Shown: piece by piece, positions 9,820-22,839 of the stretch
Layout of the letters: each line of letters begins with the position of its first letter
Numbering within the stretch: position 1 is the first letter of the stretch
Source: Acidobacteria bacterium RIFCSPLOWO2_12_FULL_66_21
Lineage (GTDB): Bacteria; Acidobacteriota; Vicinamibacteria; Vicinamibacterales; 2-12-FULL-66-21
DNA: 64,000 bases
Reading direction: 5' to 3'
Assembly (NCBI GenBank): GCA_001767455.1
Contig: MELC01000036.1
Coordinates: 111,636-175,635, forward strand
The notes under the pieces: model-generated
Seen by the model: the letters and a program-made list of their open reading frames with translations, nothing else
The model's database searches: none
What the model was told of the DNA's origin: nothing
Program-made: the position numbers and the translations under genes

Positions 9820-12321
9820 TTACTCCGACCGCAAGGCGGTCAGCGGGGTGACGCGCGTGGCCCGGCGCGCGGGGAGCCAGGTCGCGACCAGCGCGGCGAG
9901 TGCGAGCACGCCCGGCGCGGTGGTGAAGACGACCGGGTCCAGCGGCTTGACGTCGTAGAGCAGGCTGCTCAGCGTGAACCCGAGCAGCGCCGCGAGCGGC
10001 AGCCCCAGGGCGACGCCGGCGGCGGCCAGCACGGCCCCTTCCTTCAGCATCATCGCCAGCACGTCCGCCGGCCTTGCGCCGAGCGCCATGCGGATCCCGA
10101 TCTCCCGCGTCCGCTGCGACACGATGTACGACTTGACGCCGTAGAGTCCGACGGCGGCGAGCAGGAGCGCGAGCAGTCCGAAGATCACGAACAGCCGCCC
10201 GCCGGCCTGGACGGCCCACAACTCGATGCTCCGCTCATGGAACGCGTGCATCGTCGTGGCCTGCAGCACCGGCAGCTTCGGGTCGTAGGTGCGCATCTCG
10301 CGGCGGATCGCGTCGAGAAGACTGGCCTCGACGCCCCCCTGCGCCGCGCGGACGTGCAGGAACATGTTTCCGCGATAGGTGCGCCCCCACGGCTCGTAGA
10401 CGGCCGGCCCCCCCTCGCGATCGAACAGGTTGTCACGGATCGGCGCGGCGATGCCGACGATCTCCATCGGCTCCCCGTTGTTCTTGGTCGCCTCGCCCGG
10501 CCGGGCGGAGTAGCGGATCATCTGGCCGATCGGATCGTCGGCGCCGAACAGCTTGTGTGCGAGCCGTTCGTCGACGATCGCGACGCGCGGGGCCGTCGCC
10601 GATGTCTCTTCGGCGTCCGTGAATTCGCGGCCGCGGATCATCGGCAGGTCCAGCGCGCGAAAATAGCCGGCGCCGATGATGCGATACGTCGCATTCGAGC
10701 GCGGCGCCTGGTCCGGACGGGCGGCCCCACCCACGCGCTCGACCGTGTGCCCTTCGTGAAAATCACCGAAGGGCACGGAGGCCGCCATGCCGGCCGCGGC
10801 CACCCCCGGCAGCGCGCGGACGCGCGCCAGCACGTCACGATAGCTGGCCCGCCCGCGCACTTCGTCGTACTGCACGAGCGTCGGATCCGTGGAGACGAGC
10901 AGCTGCCGGTCGTAGCTGAAACCGGGATTGGCCGCCGCTGCCTTCAACGCGCCGCGCGCGAACAGGCCCCCGGCCGAGAGCAGCATCAGCGACAGCGCGA
11001 TCTGGCCGACGACCATCACGTTGCGCGCGGAGAAGCGCCGGCCGAGGAGCGGCGATCCGTCGGCCGTCAGCGCCTTCAGGTCCGTGACCAGGTCGCTCCT
11101 GGACAGCTTCAGCGCGGGCCCGAGGCCGGATATCACGGTCGCGATCACGGCGAAGGCCGTGGTCGCCGCCATCACCATCAGATCCGGCTTCGGCTCGAAC
11201 GCGATCGTGAGCGGCATCACGGCGGCGAGCGAGCGGCCCAGCGCCGCGATGCTCCAGGACGCCAGCACGAGGCCGCCTGCCGCGCCCGCCAGGGCGAGCA
11301 GCAGCCCTTCGGTCAGCAGTTGCCGGACGATCCGCGCCCGGCCGCCGCCGATCGCCAGACGGATCGCGATCTCCTTGCGGCGCGAGGACCCGCGCGCGAG
11401 CAGCATGTTCGCGATGTTCAGGCACGCGATGAGCAGCACCACGCCCGAAAGGCCCATGAGAAACGCCGCCGCGCCGGCCGGACCCGCGTCCGACGAGGGG
11501 GACGTGCTCGTGCCGAGCCGCGGCAGCGGGTTCACGGTCAGCAGTTGATCCTTGTTCTCCGCCGGGTAGGCCCGCTCGAGCTGCCGCGACAGCACGTCGA
11601 GCCGCGGCCCGGCGTTCGCCACGGTCACACCCGGCTTCAGACGTCCGGCGAGCACGAGCGACAGGTTCTTCCGATCCGCGAGACCCGATCCGTTGTTCTT
11701 GAAGATATCGTTGACGACGACGTCGAACATGCCGAGCGGCAGCCACATGTCCGGCGAGAGGAGCGCCATCGTGCCGGTGAACTTCGGCGGCGCGACGCCC
11801 ACAACCGTGAAGTCGATGGCGTTGATCTTGATGGTCCTGCCGAGGAGGTCGGCGTGCTCGTGCCGGACGATCACCACGGGGATCCGCGACGCGGGACGCT
11901 CCTCTTCGAGCGTGAACGCGCGCCCGGCCGCCAGCCTCACGCCCAGCGTGTCGAAGTAGTTGGACGAGACGACCTCGACGAACGACTGCCGCGTCGTGTC
12001 GCCGGCCGGCAGGCCCACCATCGAGAAGGTGTGCGCCGCCAGCGACTCGAACACGTCGTTGCCGTCGCGGATGTCGACGTAGTTCGCGTACGCGAAGCCC
12101 CGGTAGGAGGATTCCGCTTTCGTGCGGTCGTGGCTGAAGAGACCGACCAGCTCATCCGCTTTGCCCGCCAGCGGCTTCAGCAGCATCGCGTTGACCAGGG
12201 TGAACATCGCGCTGTTGGCGCCGATGCCGAGGGCCAGGACAAGGATGGCGACGGCGGTGAACCCCGGGGCCTTGATCAGCGTCCGGGCTCCGAAGCGCAG
12301 GTCCTGCACAAGTTGGCGCAT
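9820..12321 (-). CDS. ABC transporter permease (MacB/FtsX, ADOP-type)
   Basis: LRFGARTLIKAPGFTAVAILVLALGIGANSAMFTLVNAMLLKPL; two FtsX domains. Confidence 0.9.
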   Translation of the reverse strand: MRQLVQDLRFGARTLIKAPGFTAVAILVLALGIGANSAMFTLVNAMLLKPLAGKADELVGLFSHDRTKAESSYRGFAYANYVDIRDGNDVFESLAAHTFSMVGLPAGDTTRQSFVEVVSSNYFDTLGVRLAAGRAFTLEEERPASRIPVVIVRHEHADLLGRTIKINAIDFTVVGVAPPKFTGTMALLSPDMWLPLGMFDVVVNDIFKNNGSGLADRKNLSLVLAGRLKPGVTVANAGPRLDVLSRQLERAYPAENKDQLLTVNPLPRLGTSTSPSSDAGPAGAAAFLMGLSGVVLLIACLNIANMLLARGSSRRKEIAIRLAIGGGRARIVRQLLTEGLLLALAGAAGGLVLASWSIAALGRSLAAVMPLTIAFEPKPDLMVMAATTAFAVIATVISGLGPALKLSRSDLVTDLKALTADGSPLLGRRFSARNVMVVGQIALSLMLLSAGGLFARGALKAAAANPGFSYDRQLLVSTDPTLVQYDEVRGRASYRDVLARVRALPGVAAAGMAASVPFGDFHEGHTVERVGGAARPDQAPRSNATYRIIGAGYFRALDLPMIRGREFTDAEETSATAPRVAIVDERLAHKLFGADDPIGQMIRYSARPGEATKNNGEPMEIVGIAAPIRDNLFDREGGPAVYEPWGRTYRGNMFLHVRAAQGGVEASLLDAIRREMRTYDPKLPVLQATTMHAFHERSIELWAVQAGGRLFVIFGLLALLLAAVGLYGVKSYIVSQRTREIGIRMALGARPADVLAMMLKEGAVLAAAGVALGLPLAALLGFTLSSLLYDVKPLDPVVFTTAPGVLALAALVATWLPARRATRVTPLTALRSE

Positions 12322-12378
12322 ATGGGCTTCCTTGACGGCATCCCGTTGCCGGAAGTTCCCACAACGTCCAGGCTTACC

Positions 12379-14063
12379 TCACGGGTTTGCCGCGAGGCTG
12401 CTCCGGACCCACTCCTTCGTGAAGTCCTGAAGAATCGTCGGGTCCTTCGCGGTCTCGAACACGCGATACGTGTACACCATCAGCAGCCGGTGACGCATAT
12501 GCAGAAGCGACGTCGTCGCGAGTATGTTTGTCTTCCGCTCGCCCATGCTGACGGCAGCGAGCGCGAGCGTCGTCGCCGACTTCGGCGTTTGATCGATCAT
12601 CCCCATCTGACTCGGCTTCTCGAGAATGACGCCTCGCTGCCGCTCCAGCTCGGCGATCCGCTCTCTGACCGACGCCTCATCGTATACATTCGCGCCCGCG
12701 AGCTGCTTCGCCACGTCGGCGAATGTGGCGTCCGGAAGGTCGGTGGTCTTGGTCGCTCTCGATATCGAGACCTTCGTGTAGAACTTGAGATCTTCCGCCA
12801 CACGAGATGCGCATCGGCACCGGCGACGTGGTTCGAGTAGGCGCCGTCGATGCGATCCGTGTAGACGAAGCCCGCGCGGGAGGAGGCCGCGAGATCGCGC
12901 TGCACGCGGACGATGTTGAAAAACGGATGCGAGCGCCCGTCGCGTGACTGCCGGCTGTCGTCCACGGCGGACAGGGCGGCGATGGTGGTGCCCGCCGTCT
13001 TGCCGGTCAGCTTTGCCGCCGCGAGCGGTTCGACGATGCGCCGGCTGTGCACGAGGCTGTTCGGGGTCGAGAAGAACTCGATGCCGTCGAGGAAGAACGG
13101 GCGCTTCTCGGAGAAGAACAATGCCTGTCGCGGATCGATCTGGAACTGGGTGGCGTCGGCTTCGACCTGCGAGAAATCCGCGTTGAGCGTGGCGTTGAAC
13201 GTCAGGTTGGGGGTGACGCCCCAGCGTACGTTGCCGCCCGCTTCGGGGCGGCGCCCGTCGTAGGTCCAGCCGCCCGCTTCGTCGCGGCCGTCCGCGCGCG
13301 CCGTGATGACCGGGTTGAGATCCATCACGAGACTGCGGCGCAGATCCGTGAGACCCGCGAGCGTGCCGGCCTGCCCCAGAAACGACGCCGCCGATCGCCG
13401 GGCCGGCACCCACGAATCGTCGTGCCCGCTGCTCTGGACCCGCCGGATGACGTGAATGCCCCAGTCCTGCACGGCGGCCGTCTGATACCTGAGACTCTTG
13501 AACGGGATGCGGATCTCGACCTCGTAGCCGTCGGGCGTGAGCCGTCCCTTGGATTCGAAGACGAAGTCGGGGCTCAGGTCCGTCGCGGGGCGCCCGGCCG
13601 CGAGGCCGCCGAACCCGTGTCCCTGATTGCCGGTTCCCTCGAGAACGGCGCCGTCGAGCTGCACGCCAAGCGGATTGACGCCGAACACCGAGGCCTGGCG
13701 TCCGTCGTTGAATGTCGCGAGGTAGATCTGGATCGAGTCGTCGCTGTCGATGTGATCGCGAGCGGCGAGCGTGGCGCGAACCGTTCCGGCGGCCGCGTGC
13801 GCGCGGATGCCGAAGTACATCGCCGTCGGCGCGTACCAGACGAGGACGTCGGTCTCGTCGTTGGCCGGCCGGCCGTCGTCGGGCGCGTACTGGGAGAAGG
13901 CCGTCAAGCGCGCCGCCTGCTCCCACGCCGGCTCTGAGAGCTGCCCGTCGATTTGCGCGGAGGCCTCGACCCGCGGCACGTTGACACGAATGTTGCGCTC
14001 GGTCCCCTGATACCCGGGACCCATCGATACCGCGGCGAGGACGAGTGGCAGCACAAACGTCAT
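12379..14063 (-). pseudogene. CBM9/DUF5916-type protein, truncated and fused out of frame to an unrelated C-terminal fragment
   Basis: Frame 1 (14063 to ~12800) is CBM9/DUF5916-like (SEPAWEQAARLTAFSQYAPDDGRPANDETDVLVWYAP...DATQFQIDPRQALFFSEKRPFFLDGIEFF), then turns to nonsense; another frame (12379 to ~12800) reads as a natural C-terminus (EDLKFYTKVSISRATKTTDLPDATFADVAKQL...DFTKEWVRSSLAANP). Confidence 0.7.
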
Positions 14064-14308
14064 AAGACGCTCTACGGTAGCAGTACTCGCTGGCAGGACT
14101 GAAGCCCTCCGCCACGAGCAACCCCAGTTCCTAGCGACGAATGGTGGGACACATGGAACGGGGTCATCCAGCTCTTCCGTTGCTGGCGCGTTCTTCCGCA
14201 GCGCGTAATGCCGTTACACCGCGCGTAACGTCATCCGTTCGGCCATCGAGCGCCAGCGGTCGCTCGCGCCCGCGCCGAGTGGGCACCCATATTGCGGAAC
14301 CTGTTCGC

Positions 14309-15205
14309 GTGAAGGTCTGGTATTCCGCCTGTGCTGTCGTGGTGCTTGTCCTCCCGCTGCTTGCCGCGGCGCCGGAGGTCCCGCCCGTCGGCATCGAGAT
14401 GCGCAACGTGCATCTCCACGTCGCCGCCGACGCGGTGCTGGAGGTGCGCTGGCTCCGCGGACGCCTGCATTCAGTCTCCGCACATCCGCCGGTGTTCGAC
14501 GATCAGCAGTCGTTCACGATGGCCATCCAGGATGGCGAGATCGCGATCGACGCGGCGAGCCTCACCGCGCTGGTGAACCATGCGTTCGATTACAAGGGCG
14601 CGGCGCTGTCGAACCTGCGGGTCGGCTTCGAAAGCGGGCAGCTCGCGCAGCACGGCACGCTGAAGAAGGGCATCCGCGTCCCGTTCTCCATCGTCGCCAC
14701 CGTTGCCGCCACGCCCGATGGCACGATGCGCATGCATCCCGTCAAAGTGAAGACAGCCGGCGTGCCCACGGCGAAGCTGATGTCCCTCTTCGGAGTCGAG
14801 CTGGACGACATCATCAAGAGCCGCCCGGATCGGGGCATCGTGTTTCACGACAACGATCTCTTTCTCGATCCGTCGCGCATGCTGCCGCCACCGCGGACGA
14901 CGGGGACGCTGACCAGAGCAGTCGTTCGGGGCGACCGTCTGGTCCAGGTGTTCGGCCGCGGTGCGGCGGGCGCCGCCACGGGCGGGGGCAACTACATCTG
15001 GTTCCGGGGCGGCAACATCCGGTTTGGCAGGCTCTTGATGTCGGATGCGGATTTGAAGTTGATCGACATGGACCCCAAAGACCCGTTCGATTTCTACTCG
15101 GCCAAGTACAACGATCAGCTCGTTGCCGGCTATTCGAAGAACACGCCGCAGAAGGCGCTTCGCACTTACATGCCGGATTACGCAGATCTGAGAACAAAGC
15201 GATAG
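14309..15205 (+). CDS. Secreted hypothetical protein (GTG start proposed)
   Basis: VKVWYSACAVVVLVLPLLAAAPEVPPVGIEMRNVHLHV... signal peptide; internal start in ORF 14141-15205. Confidence 0.65.
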   Translation: MKVWYSACAVVVLVLPLLAAAPEVPPVGIEMRNVHLHVAADAVLEVRWLRGRLHSVSAHPPVFDDQQSFTMAIQDGEIAIDAASLTALVNHAFDYKGAALSNLRVGFESGQLAQHGTLKKGIRVPFSIVATVAATPDGTMRMHPVKVKTAGVPTAKLMSLFGVELDDIIKSRPDRGIVFHDNDLFLDPSRMLPPPRTTGTLTRAVVRGDRLVQVFGRGAAGAATGGGNYIWFRGGNIRFGRLLMSDADLKLIDMDPKDPFDFYSAKYNDQLVAGYSKNTPQKALRTYMPDYADLRTKR

Positions 15206-15304
15206 TTTCGTTGCTCGTTGCTCGTTGCTCCGTTGCCCGCTTCTTGTAAACGAGCCGCGCGCCACGAGCCACGAGTCACGAGTCACGAGCCACGAGTCGC
15301 GAGT
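15206..15304. repeat. GAGCCACGAG/GAGTCACGAG word-repeat with inverted arms in convergent gap
   Basis: cgttgctcgttgctcgttgctc ... gccacgagccacgagtcacgagtcacgagccacgag. Confidence 0.85.
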
Positions 15305-17937
<2,633 letters not shown>

Positions 17938-17964
17938 CCACCGCGCCGACCGCCCGATTTCCGT

Positions 17965-18292
17965 CAGTCTTACTCAATGCGCTCGAGCCGTTGTCGCACA
18001 TCATTCGTGAACTGAACGAGAAATTCGGGACCGATTTCAAGGAAAAGACAAGGTCGTCATCCGCCAACTGGAGGAGCGCCTCGCCGCTCACGAATCGCTC
18101 GCCGACAGCATCCGTGTGAACACGCCTGAGAACGCACGGCTCACATTCGATTCAGTCGTCACGGATCAACTGCAGGATCTGGCGAATGCGAATTTCGAGT
18201 TCTACAAGCGGGTCACCGACGACGAGGCATTCGCGCGCCATTTCCTGAATTGGCTGTTCGATCGCGCGCGAAAGACCGCGGTCGGGGAGTGA
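17965..18292 (+). pseudogene. Type I restriction enzyme R subunit (HsdR) C-terminal remnant, frameshifted
   Basis: Two frames join as ALEPLSHIIRELNEKFGTDFKEK / DKVVIRQLEERLAAHESLADSIRVNTPENARLTFDSVVTDQLQDLANANFEFYKRVTDDEAFARHFLNWLFDRARK*, matching the HsdR C-terminal pattern; one-nt frame break near 18045. Confidence 0.82.
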
Positions 18293-18301
18293 ATCGCGGT
18301 G

Positions 18302-19897
18302 CTACGATGCCTCCGCCGCCTGCCGCTCCGTCTGTCCCGCGACGGCCGCGAGATCGCGGCCGAACGGCTCCTTGCGACCCGCATCGATGCGCATGGCGAT
18401 CTGATCGTCGATGAGCGTCGCGGCATCCGGACACTCGAACGCGACGCGGCTCCCGTAGATGCTGCGCGCGTATTCGACGTTGGCCTTCAGCCGGTGCCGC
18501 AGTTCCTCGCCGGACTTGCCCGCCTTCGCGTCCGCCACGTACATCTGGTCGATCTCGTTCAGCAGCGACGCCGCATAGGCGCGCAGCTCCGCGCGCGTCT
18601 TCAGCTCCGCGGTCAGCCGCATCAGCAGCGCGACCGCGTGCTGGAGGAGCGCTTCGGCGAACTTCGCGCGCGACTGATGGCCGCCTTGCTCGGCATCCCG
18701 CTGGCCCGAATCGTCCGCGTACACCACCGCCAGCGTCTCGCCGCCGGCGGCGACGGGCAACGCCAGCGCGATCGTGGGCGATCCGGTGAACGGCGCGCGG
18801 CTGCCGTCCGCGAGCTCCTCTCCCGACATCTGCTCGACGCGTCCTGACGAGGCCGCGCGCGTCAGCAGCGAGTCCATGCCGAGCGGCATCACCAGCTTCG
18901 CGATGTCGCGCTTCAAATCGAAGCCGATCTGGTGCTCGCCCTGCAGGCGGTTGCCGTTGACCTTGAAGAGCGCCACTCGCGGGAATTCCGCCGCGAGCTG
19001 CTCCACCAGCGTGGCGAGCACGTCGGAAATGGAGGTGGCGCCCGCCAGCGCCTCGAAGCCGCCCAGCAGCCCGTCGAGGAGGGAATCCGATGGGGCCGCG
19101 TGAACGACCGCCGCCGCCTCCGACGCCACGGCGCCTTCGAGCTTCGACTCGAGCTCGCGCCGCGCCTGCTCGTGCTCCTTCTCCGCCCGTTCGAGCGTCT
19201 GGACCCGGCTGCTGCTGGCCTTGAACAGCGAGGTCATCGCGCTGACCTTCGATTCGAGCGCGCGGATGCGATCCTTGGCGGTCTCGACCGCCGCGTCGAG
19301 CGTCGCCTTCTGGGCGGCCGCGGCTTCGAGCTGGTTGCTCAGGCGCTCCGCCTCGGCGCGCATCTTCACGAGGGTGGCTTCGAGGTGATCGTGATCGCGC
19401 CGGCTCTCGGTCTGGACCGTCTCGACACGTCCCTGGGCGTCCTTGAGCGCCGCCGCCAGCGCCTCCTTCTCCCTGGTGCGCTCCTTCAGCGCCCCCGCCA
19501 GGCTGTCCGTCTCCTTCGCGTGCTCCTTCAGCGCCGCCGCCAGGCCGTCCTTCTCCTTCGCGTGCTCCTTCAGCGCCGCCGCCAGACCGTCCTTCTCTTT
19601 CGCGTGCTCCTTGAGCTCGGCGCGCAGCGCTTCCAGTTGCTTGTGCGCCTCCGCCTTGGTCCGCGCGACGGCCGCTTCGGTGTCGGCCGCCGCCGCCTTC
19701 GCCAGCCGGCCGATCAGATCCACGACCTCGCGCTCGGCGCCCACCGGGGTCGAGAGCGCCGTCTCGAGCGCTTTCGTGGCCGTGTCTATCGACGCACGCA
19801 GCGCGTGGAGGTGCTGGAGGGATGAGGCCGCCGATCCGCCCAGTGCGCGGGTGACGAGCGCCGTGGTTTCCTTCGCCGCATATTCGCTGAATTCCAT
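18302..19897 (-). CDS. Coiled-coil protein with tandem 14-aa repeats and possible GAF-like domain
   Basis: LKEHAKEKDGLAAA repeats (19449-19616); later segment ALAGATSISDVLATLVEQLAAEFPRVALFKV...IALALPVAAGGETLAVVYAD is GAF-like. Confidence 0.75.
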   Translation of the reverse strand: MEFSEYAAKETTALVTRALGGSAASSLQHLHALRASIDTATKALETALSTPVGAEREVVDLIGRLAKAAAADTEAAVARTKAEAHKQLEALRAELKEHAKEKDGLAAALKEHAKEKDGLAAALKEHAKETDSLAGALKERTREKEALAAALKDAQGRVETVQTESRRDHDHLEATLVKMRAEAERLSNQLEAAAAQKATLDAAVETAKDRIRALESKVSAMTSLFKASSSRVQTLERAEKEHEQARRELESKLEGAVASEAAAVVHAAPSDSLLDGLLGGFEALAGATSISDVLATLVEQLAAEFPRVALFKVNGNRLQGEHQIGFDLKRDIAKLVMPLGMDSLLTRAASSGRVEQMSGEELADGSRAPFTGSPTIALALPVAAGGETLAVVYADDSGQRDAEQGGHQSRAKFAEALLQHAVALLMRLTAELKTRAELRAYAASLLNEIDQMYVADAKAGKSGEELRHRLKANVEYARSIYGSRVAFECPDAATLIDDQIAMRIDAGRKEPFGRDLAAVAGQTERQAAEAS

Positions 19898-20023
19898 GAA
19901 GGGGGCTCCGACTTTGCAACGTCGGGGCCGGAGGCCACCCGCGGATTGGCGTGGAGTTTTCTGGAGATCGCCTTGTGGGCGCTTACCAATCGGACCTGCG
20001 ATCGAACGGTTCTGTAAGCGGGC

Positions 20024-20533
20024 CTACCGCGGCACCGGTGGGGGCGCGGGAACGATCTGCACGATCGTCTTGAAGCGCTCGGGCGCGGCCCCCCTCTTCG
20101 GGTTCAGGTAGCCGGCCAATCCTGCCCACGTGTAGTCCTTCACGGTGACGCTCGGCGGGAACGCCATGGACTCCTCGCGGAACTTCGCCAGATCGAACAT
20201 GTGCACCGGCGGCTCCTCGAAGACCATCTCCCCCTTCTGCTTCAGCACCGTCTTGTAGTAGGCGACGATCTGCGTGAAGTCGGTCAGCGTTCCAAAGAGG
20301 TAGTACCGCTGTCCCATGCCCGCGTCATACGAGGCGATGAACTGAGAGCCGGGATACAAGGGGACGCCGAGGGTCGTCTCGTTCGGCTCGCCCGAAGGCT
20401 GCGCCGTCGCGGCAGCCGGCCGCGGCGGCGTCGCAGGCTTCTGCGCTGGCGGCGCCGGCGGCTGGCCCGGGCGTGGGAAGGGCACAGGCGTCTGGCCCGC
20501 CAGCGCGAAGACGAGAGCCAGGGGCAGGAACAT
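20024..20533 (-). CDS. Secreted proline-rich hypothetical protein
   Basis: MFLPLALVFALAGQTPVPFPRPGQPPAPP signal; ATG at 20533. Confidence 0.65.
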   Translation of the reverse strand: MFLPLALVFALAGQTPVPFPRPGQPPAPPAQKPATPPRPAAATAQPSGEPNETTLGVPLYPGSQFIASYDAGMGQRYYLFGTLTDFTQIVAYYKTVLKQKGEMVFEEPPVHMFDLAKFREESMAFPPSVTVKDYTWAGLAGYLNPKRGAAPERFKTIVQIVPAPPPVPR

Positions 20534-20639
20534 CGGTACGATTATAAAACGTAGAAGGTAGAAGGTAGAACGTAGAATGACGAAAATTCGCAACTCCCAA
20601 CCTTCCAACCTCGAACTCCAAACTGCCAATGGACGACGA

Positions 20640-21785
20640 ATGACTGACACTCTGCGGTTTTGTGAGGCGGAGCGGCCGTGGCTCCTGGAGACGATCGAGG
20701 CTCTGGTGCGCCTGGAATCGCCCAGCACGGACAAGGCGGCCGTGGATCGGTGCGGCGCCGAGCTGGCGCGCAGGCTCACTGCCGCCGGCGGACGGGTCGA
20801 GCGTGTGCCCCAGGTGGAACGCGGCGATCACGTGCGCGCCGTGTTTCCAGGCGGGCCCACGCAGGTTCTCGTGCTCGGGCATTACGACACCGTCTGGCCG
20901 GTCGGCCAGATCGAGCGCATGCCGCTGGTCGAACGGGACGGGCGGCTGCACGGGCCGGGCATCTTCGACATGAAGTCGGGTATTGCCGTCGCGATCCTGG
21001 CCGCGCGAGCCATGCGCGGGACGCCGCGCGCCACTCCGCCGACGATCGTGATGCTGTGGACGACCGACGAGGAGATCGGCAGCGCGACCTCGCGCGCGCT
21101 GATCGAACGGGAGGCGCGGGCGAGCGCCGCCGTGCTGGTGCTCGAACCGTCGCTTCCCGGCGGCGCGGCGAAGACGAGCCGCAAAGGCTGCGGCGAATTC
21201 GAGCTGGTGGTGCACGGGATCTCCGCGCACGCGGGACTCGACCCCGGAACGGGCGCGAGCGCCATTCACGAGCTGGCCCGGCAGATCATCGCGATCGAAG
21301 CGATCCAGGATCTTCCGCGCGGCATCAGCGTGAACGTCGGGGTGATCGCGGGAGGGTCCCGGGCGAACGTCGTCGCGGCCGAAGCGCGCGCCACAATCGA
21401 CGTGCGCGTGCCGGCGATGGCTGATGTCGCGCGCGTGGAGTCGGCGCTCGCGGGACTCTCGCCCGAGCTTCGCGGCACGCGGCTCGAGCTGCGTGGAGGG
21501 GTGGACAGGCCGCCGCTCGAACGAAGCGACCGCGTCGTTCGTCTGTACGAGCTGGCGAAGGGCATCGCCGCCGACCTCGGCCGCACTCTGGGTGAGGGCG
21601 GCGCGGGCGGGGGCTCGGACGGGAATTTCACGGCGGCCGCCGGTGTTCCCACATTGGATGGCCTCGGCCCCGCGGGAGACGGCGCGCACGCGGCTCACGA
21701 GCACGTGATCGTCGACGATCTCGCGTGGCGGGCCGCGCTCGTGTGCGAGCTCATCGCACGCGTGGGCGCGGAGCAAAAGGACTAG
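20640..21785 (+). CDS. M20 family metallopeptidase (carboxypeptidase G2-like)
   Basis: VLVLGHYDTVWPVGQ, GPGIFDMKSGIA, TTDEEIGS, SDGNFTAAAGVPTLDGLGPAGDGAHAAHE. Confidence 0.9.
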   Translation: MTDTLRFCEAERPWLLETIEALVRLESPSTDKAAVDRCGAELARRLTAAGGRVERVPQVERGDHVRAVFPGGPTQVLVLGHYDTVWPVGQIERMPLVERDGRLHGPGIFDMKSGIAVAILAARAMRGTPRATPPTIVMLWTTDEEIGSATSRALIEREARASAAVLVLEPSLPGGAAKTSRKGCGEFELVVHGISAHAGLDPGTGASAIHELARQIIAIEAIQDLPRGISVNVGVIAGGSRANVVAAEARATIDVRVPAMADVARVESALAGLSPELRGTRLELRGGVDRPPLERSDRVVRLYELAKGIAADLGRTLGEGGAGGGSDGNFTAAAGVPTLDGLGPAGDGAHAAHEHVIVDDLAWRAALVCELIARVGAEQKD

Positions 21786-21794
21786 AATAACGTC

Positions 21795-22643
21795 ATGCCC
21801 AACGGAATGAAGACGGCGCTGCTGCTCGGACTGTTGAGCGCGGTGCTGCTCGCGCTCGGAGACATACTTGGCGGGTCGAACGGGCTCGTTCTCGCGTTCG
21901 TATTCGCCGCGATCATGAACTTCGGATCGTACTGGTTCTCGGACAAGATCGTCCTCCGGATGTACCGTGCGCGGGAGGTCGGTCCTGAGCACCCGCTGTA
22001 CCAGACCGTCCAGCGGCTCACGGTACGGGCGAGCCTGCCGATGCCGAAGGTGTACGTGATCCCGGAGGCGTCGCCCAACGCGTTCGCGACCGGGCGCAAC
22101 GCCTCGCACGCCGCCGTGGCGGCGACCGAGGGCATCCTGCGCGTGCTCAGCGAGCACGAGCTCGAAGGCGTGCTCGCGCACGAGCTCGCGCACGTGAAGC
22201 ATCACGACATCCTGATTAGCTCCGTGGCGGCGACGCTCGCCGCCGCCATCATGATGGTCGCGCGCATGGCGCATTTCGCCGCGCTCTTCGGCGGGGTCGG
22301 CGGGCGCGACGACGGGCGCGACCGCGGCAGCAACCCGATCGCCCTGCTCGCGATGATGATCCTGGCGCCGCTCGCGGCGATGCTGATTCAGGCGGCGATC
22401 TCGCGGTCGCGCGAGTTCGCGGCCGACGCCGGCGGTGCCGCGATCGCGGGCAACCCGTACGGACTGGCCGACGCGCTGCGCAAGATCGACGCGGTCGCGA
22501 AGCAGGTGCCGCTGGACGCGAATCCGGCGACCGCCCACATGTTCATCGTGAAGCCGTTCTCGGGCGCGGGGTTGATGTCGCTTTTCAGCACCCATCCGCC
22601 GACCGAGGCGCGGATCGCCGCCCTGCTCGGCACATCGCGGTAA
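21795..22643 (+). CDS. htpX: Zinc metalloprotease HtpX
   Basis: [35 protein letters not shown]. Confidence 0.95.
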   Translation: MPNGMKTALLLGLLSAVLLALGDILGGSNGLVLAFVFAAIMNFGSYWFSDKIVLRMYRAREVGPEHPLYQTVQRLTVRASLPMPKVYVIPEASPNAFATGRNASHAAVAATEGILRVLSEHELEGVLAHELAHVKHHDILISSVAATLAAAIMMVARMAHFAALFGGVGGRDDGRDRGSNPIALLAMMILAPLAAMLIQAAISRSREFAADAGGAAIAGNPYGLADALRKIDAVAKQVPLDANPATAHMFIVKPFSGAGLMSLFSTHPPTEARIAALLGTSR

Positions 22644-22839
22644 GAAACTCCCTCCACTCCTGTGTGTCTTGGGTGTCCGCCGTCAGCCTGCGGGGGCGGC
22701 GCCCGGGACGCGCAAGCTCGAACATCGCGACGCTTTCTCTTCCCGCTCAAGCGATTAGCGCGTCCCTCCGCCGGCCATTCCCTCTGGCGCTGTTCTTGCT
22801 GACACCCCTGCCGACGGTGCCCGCGAGTGGCACAGGGTC

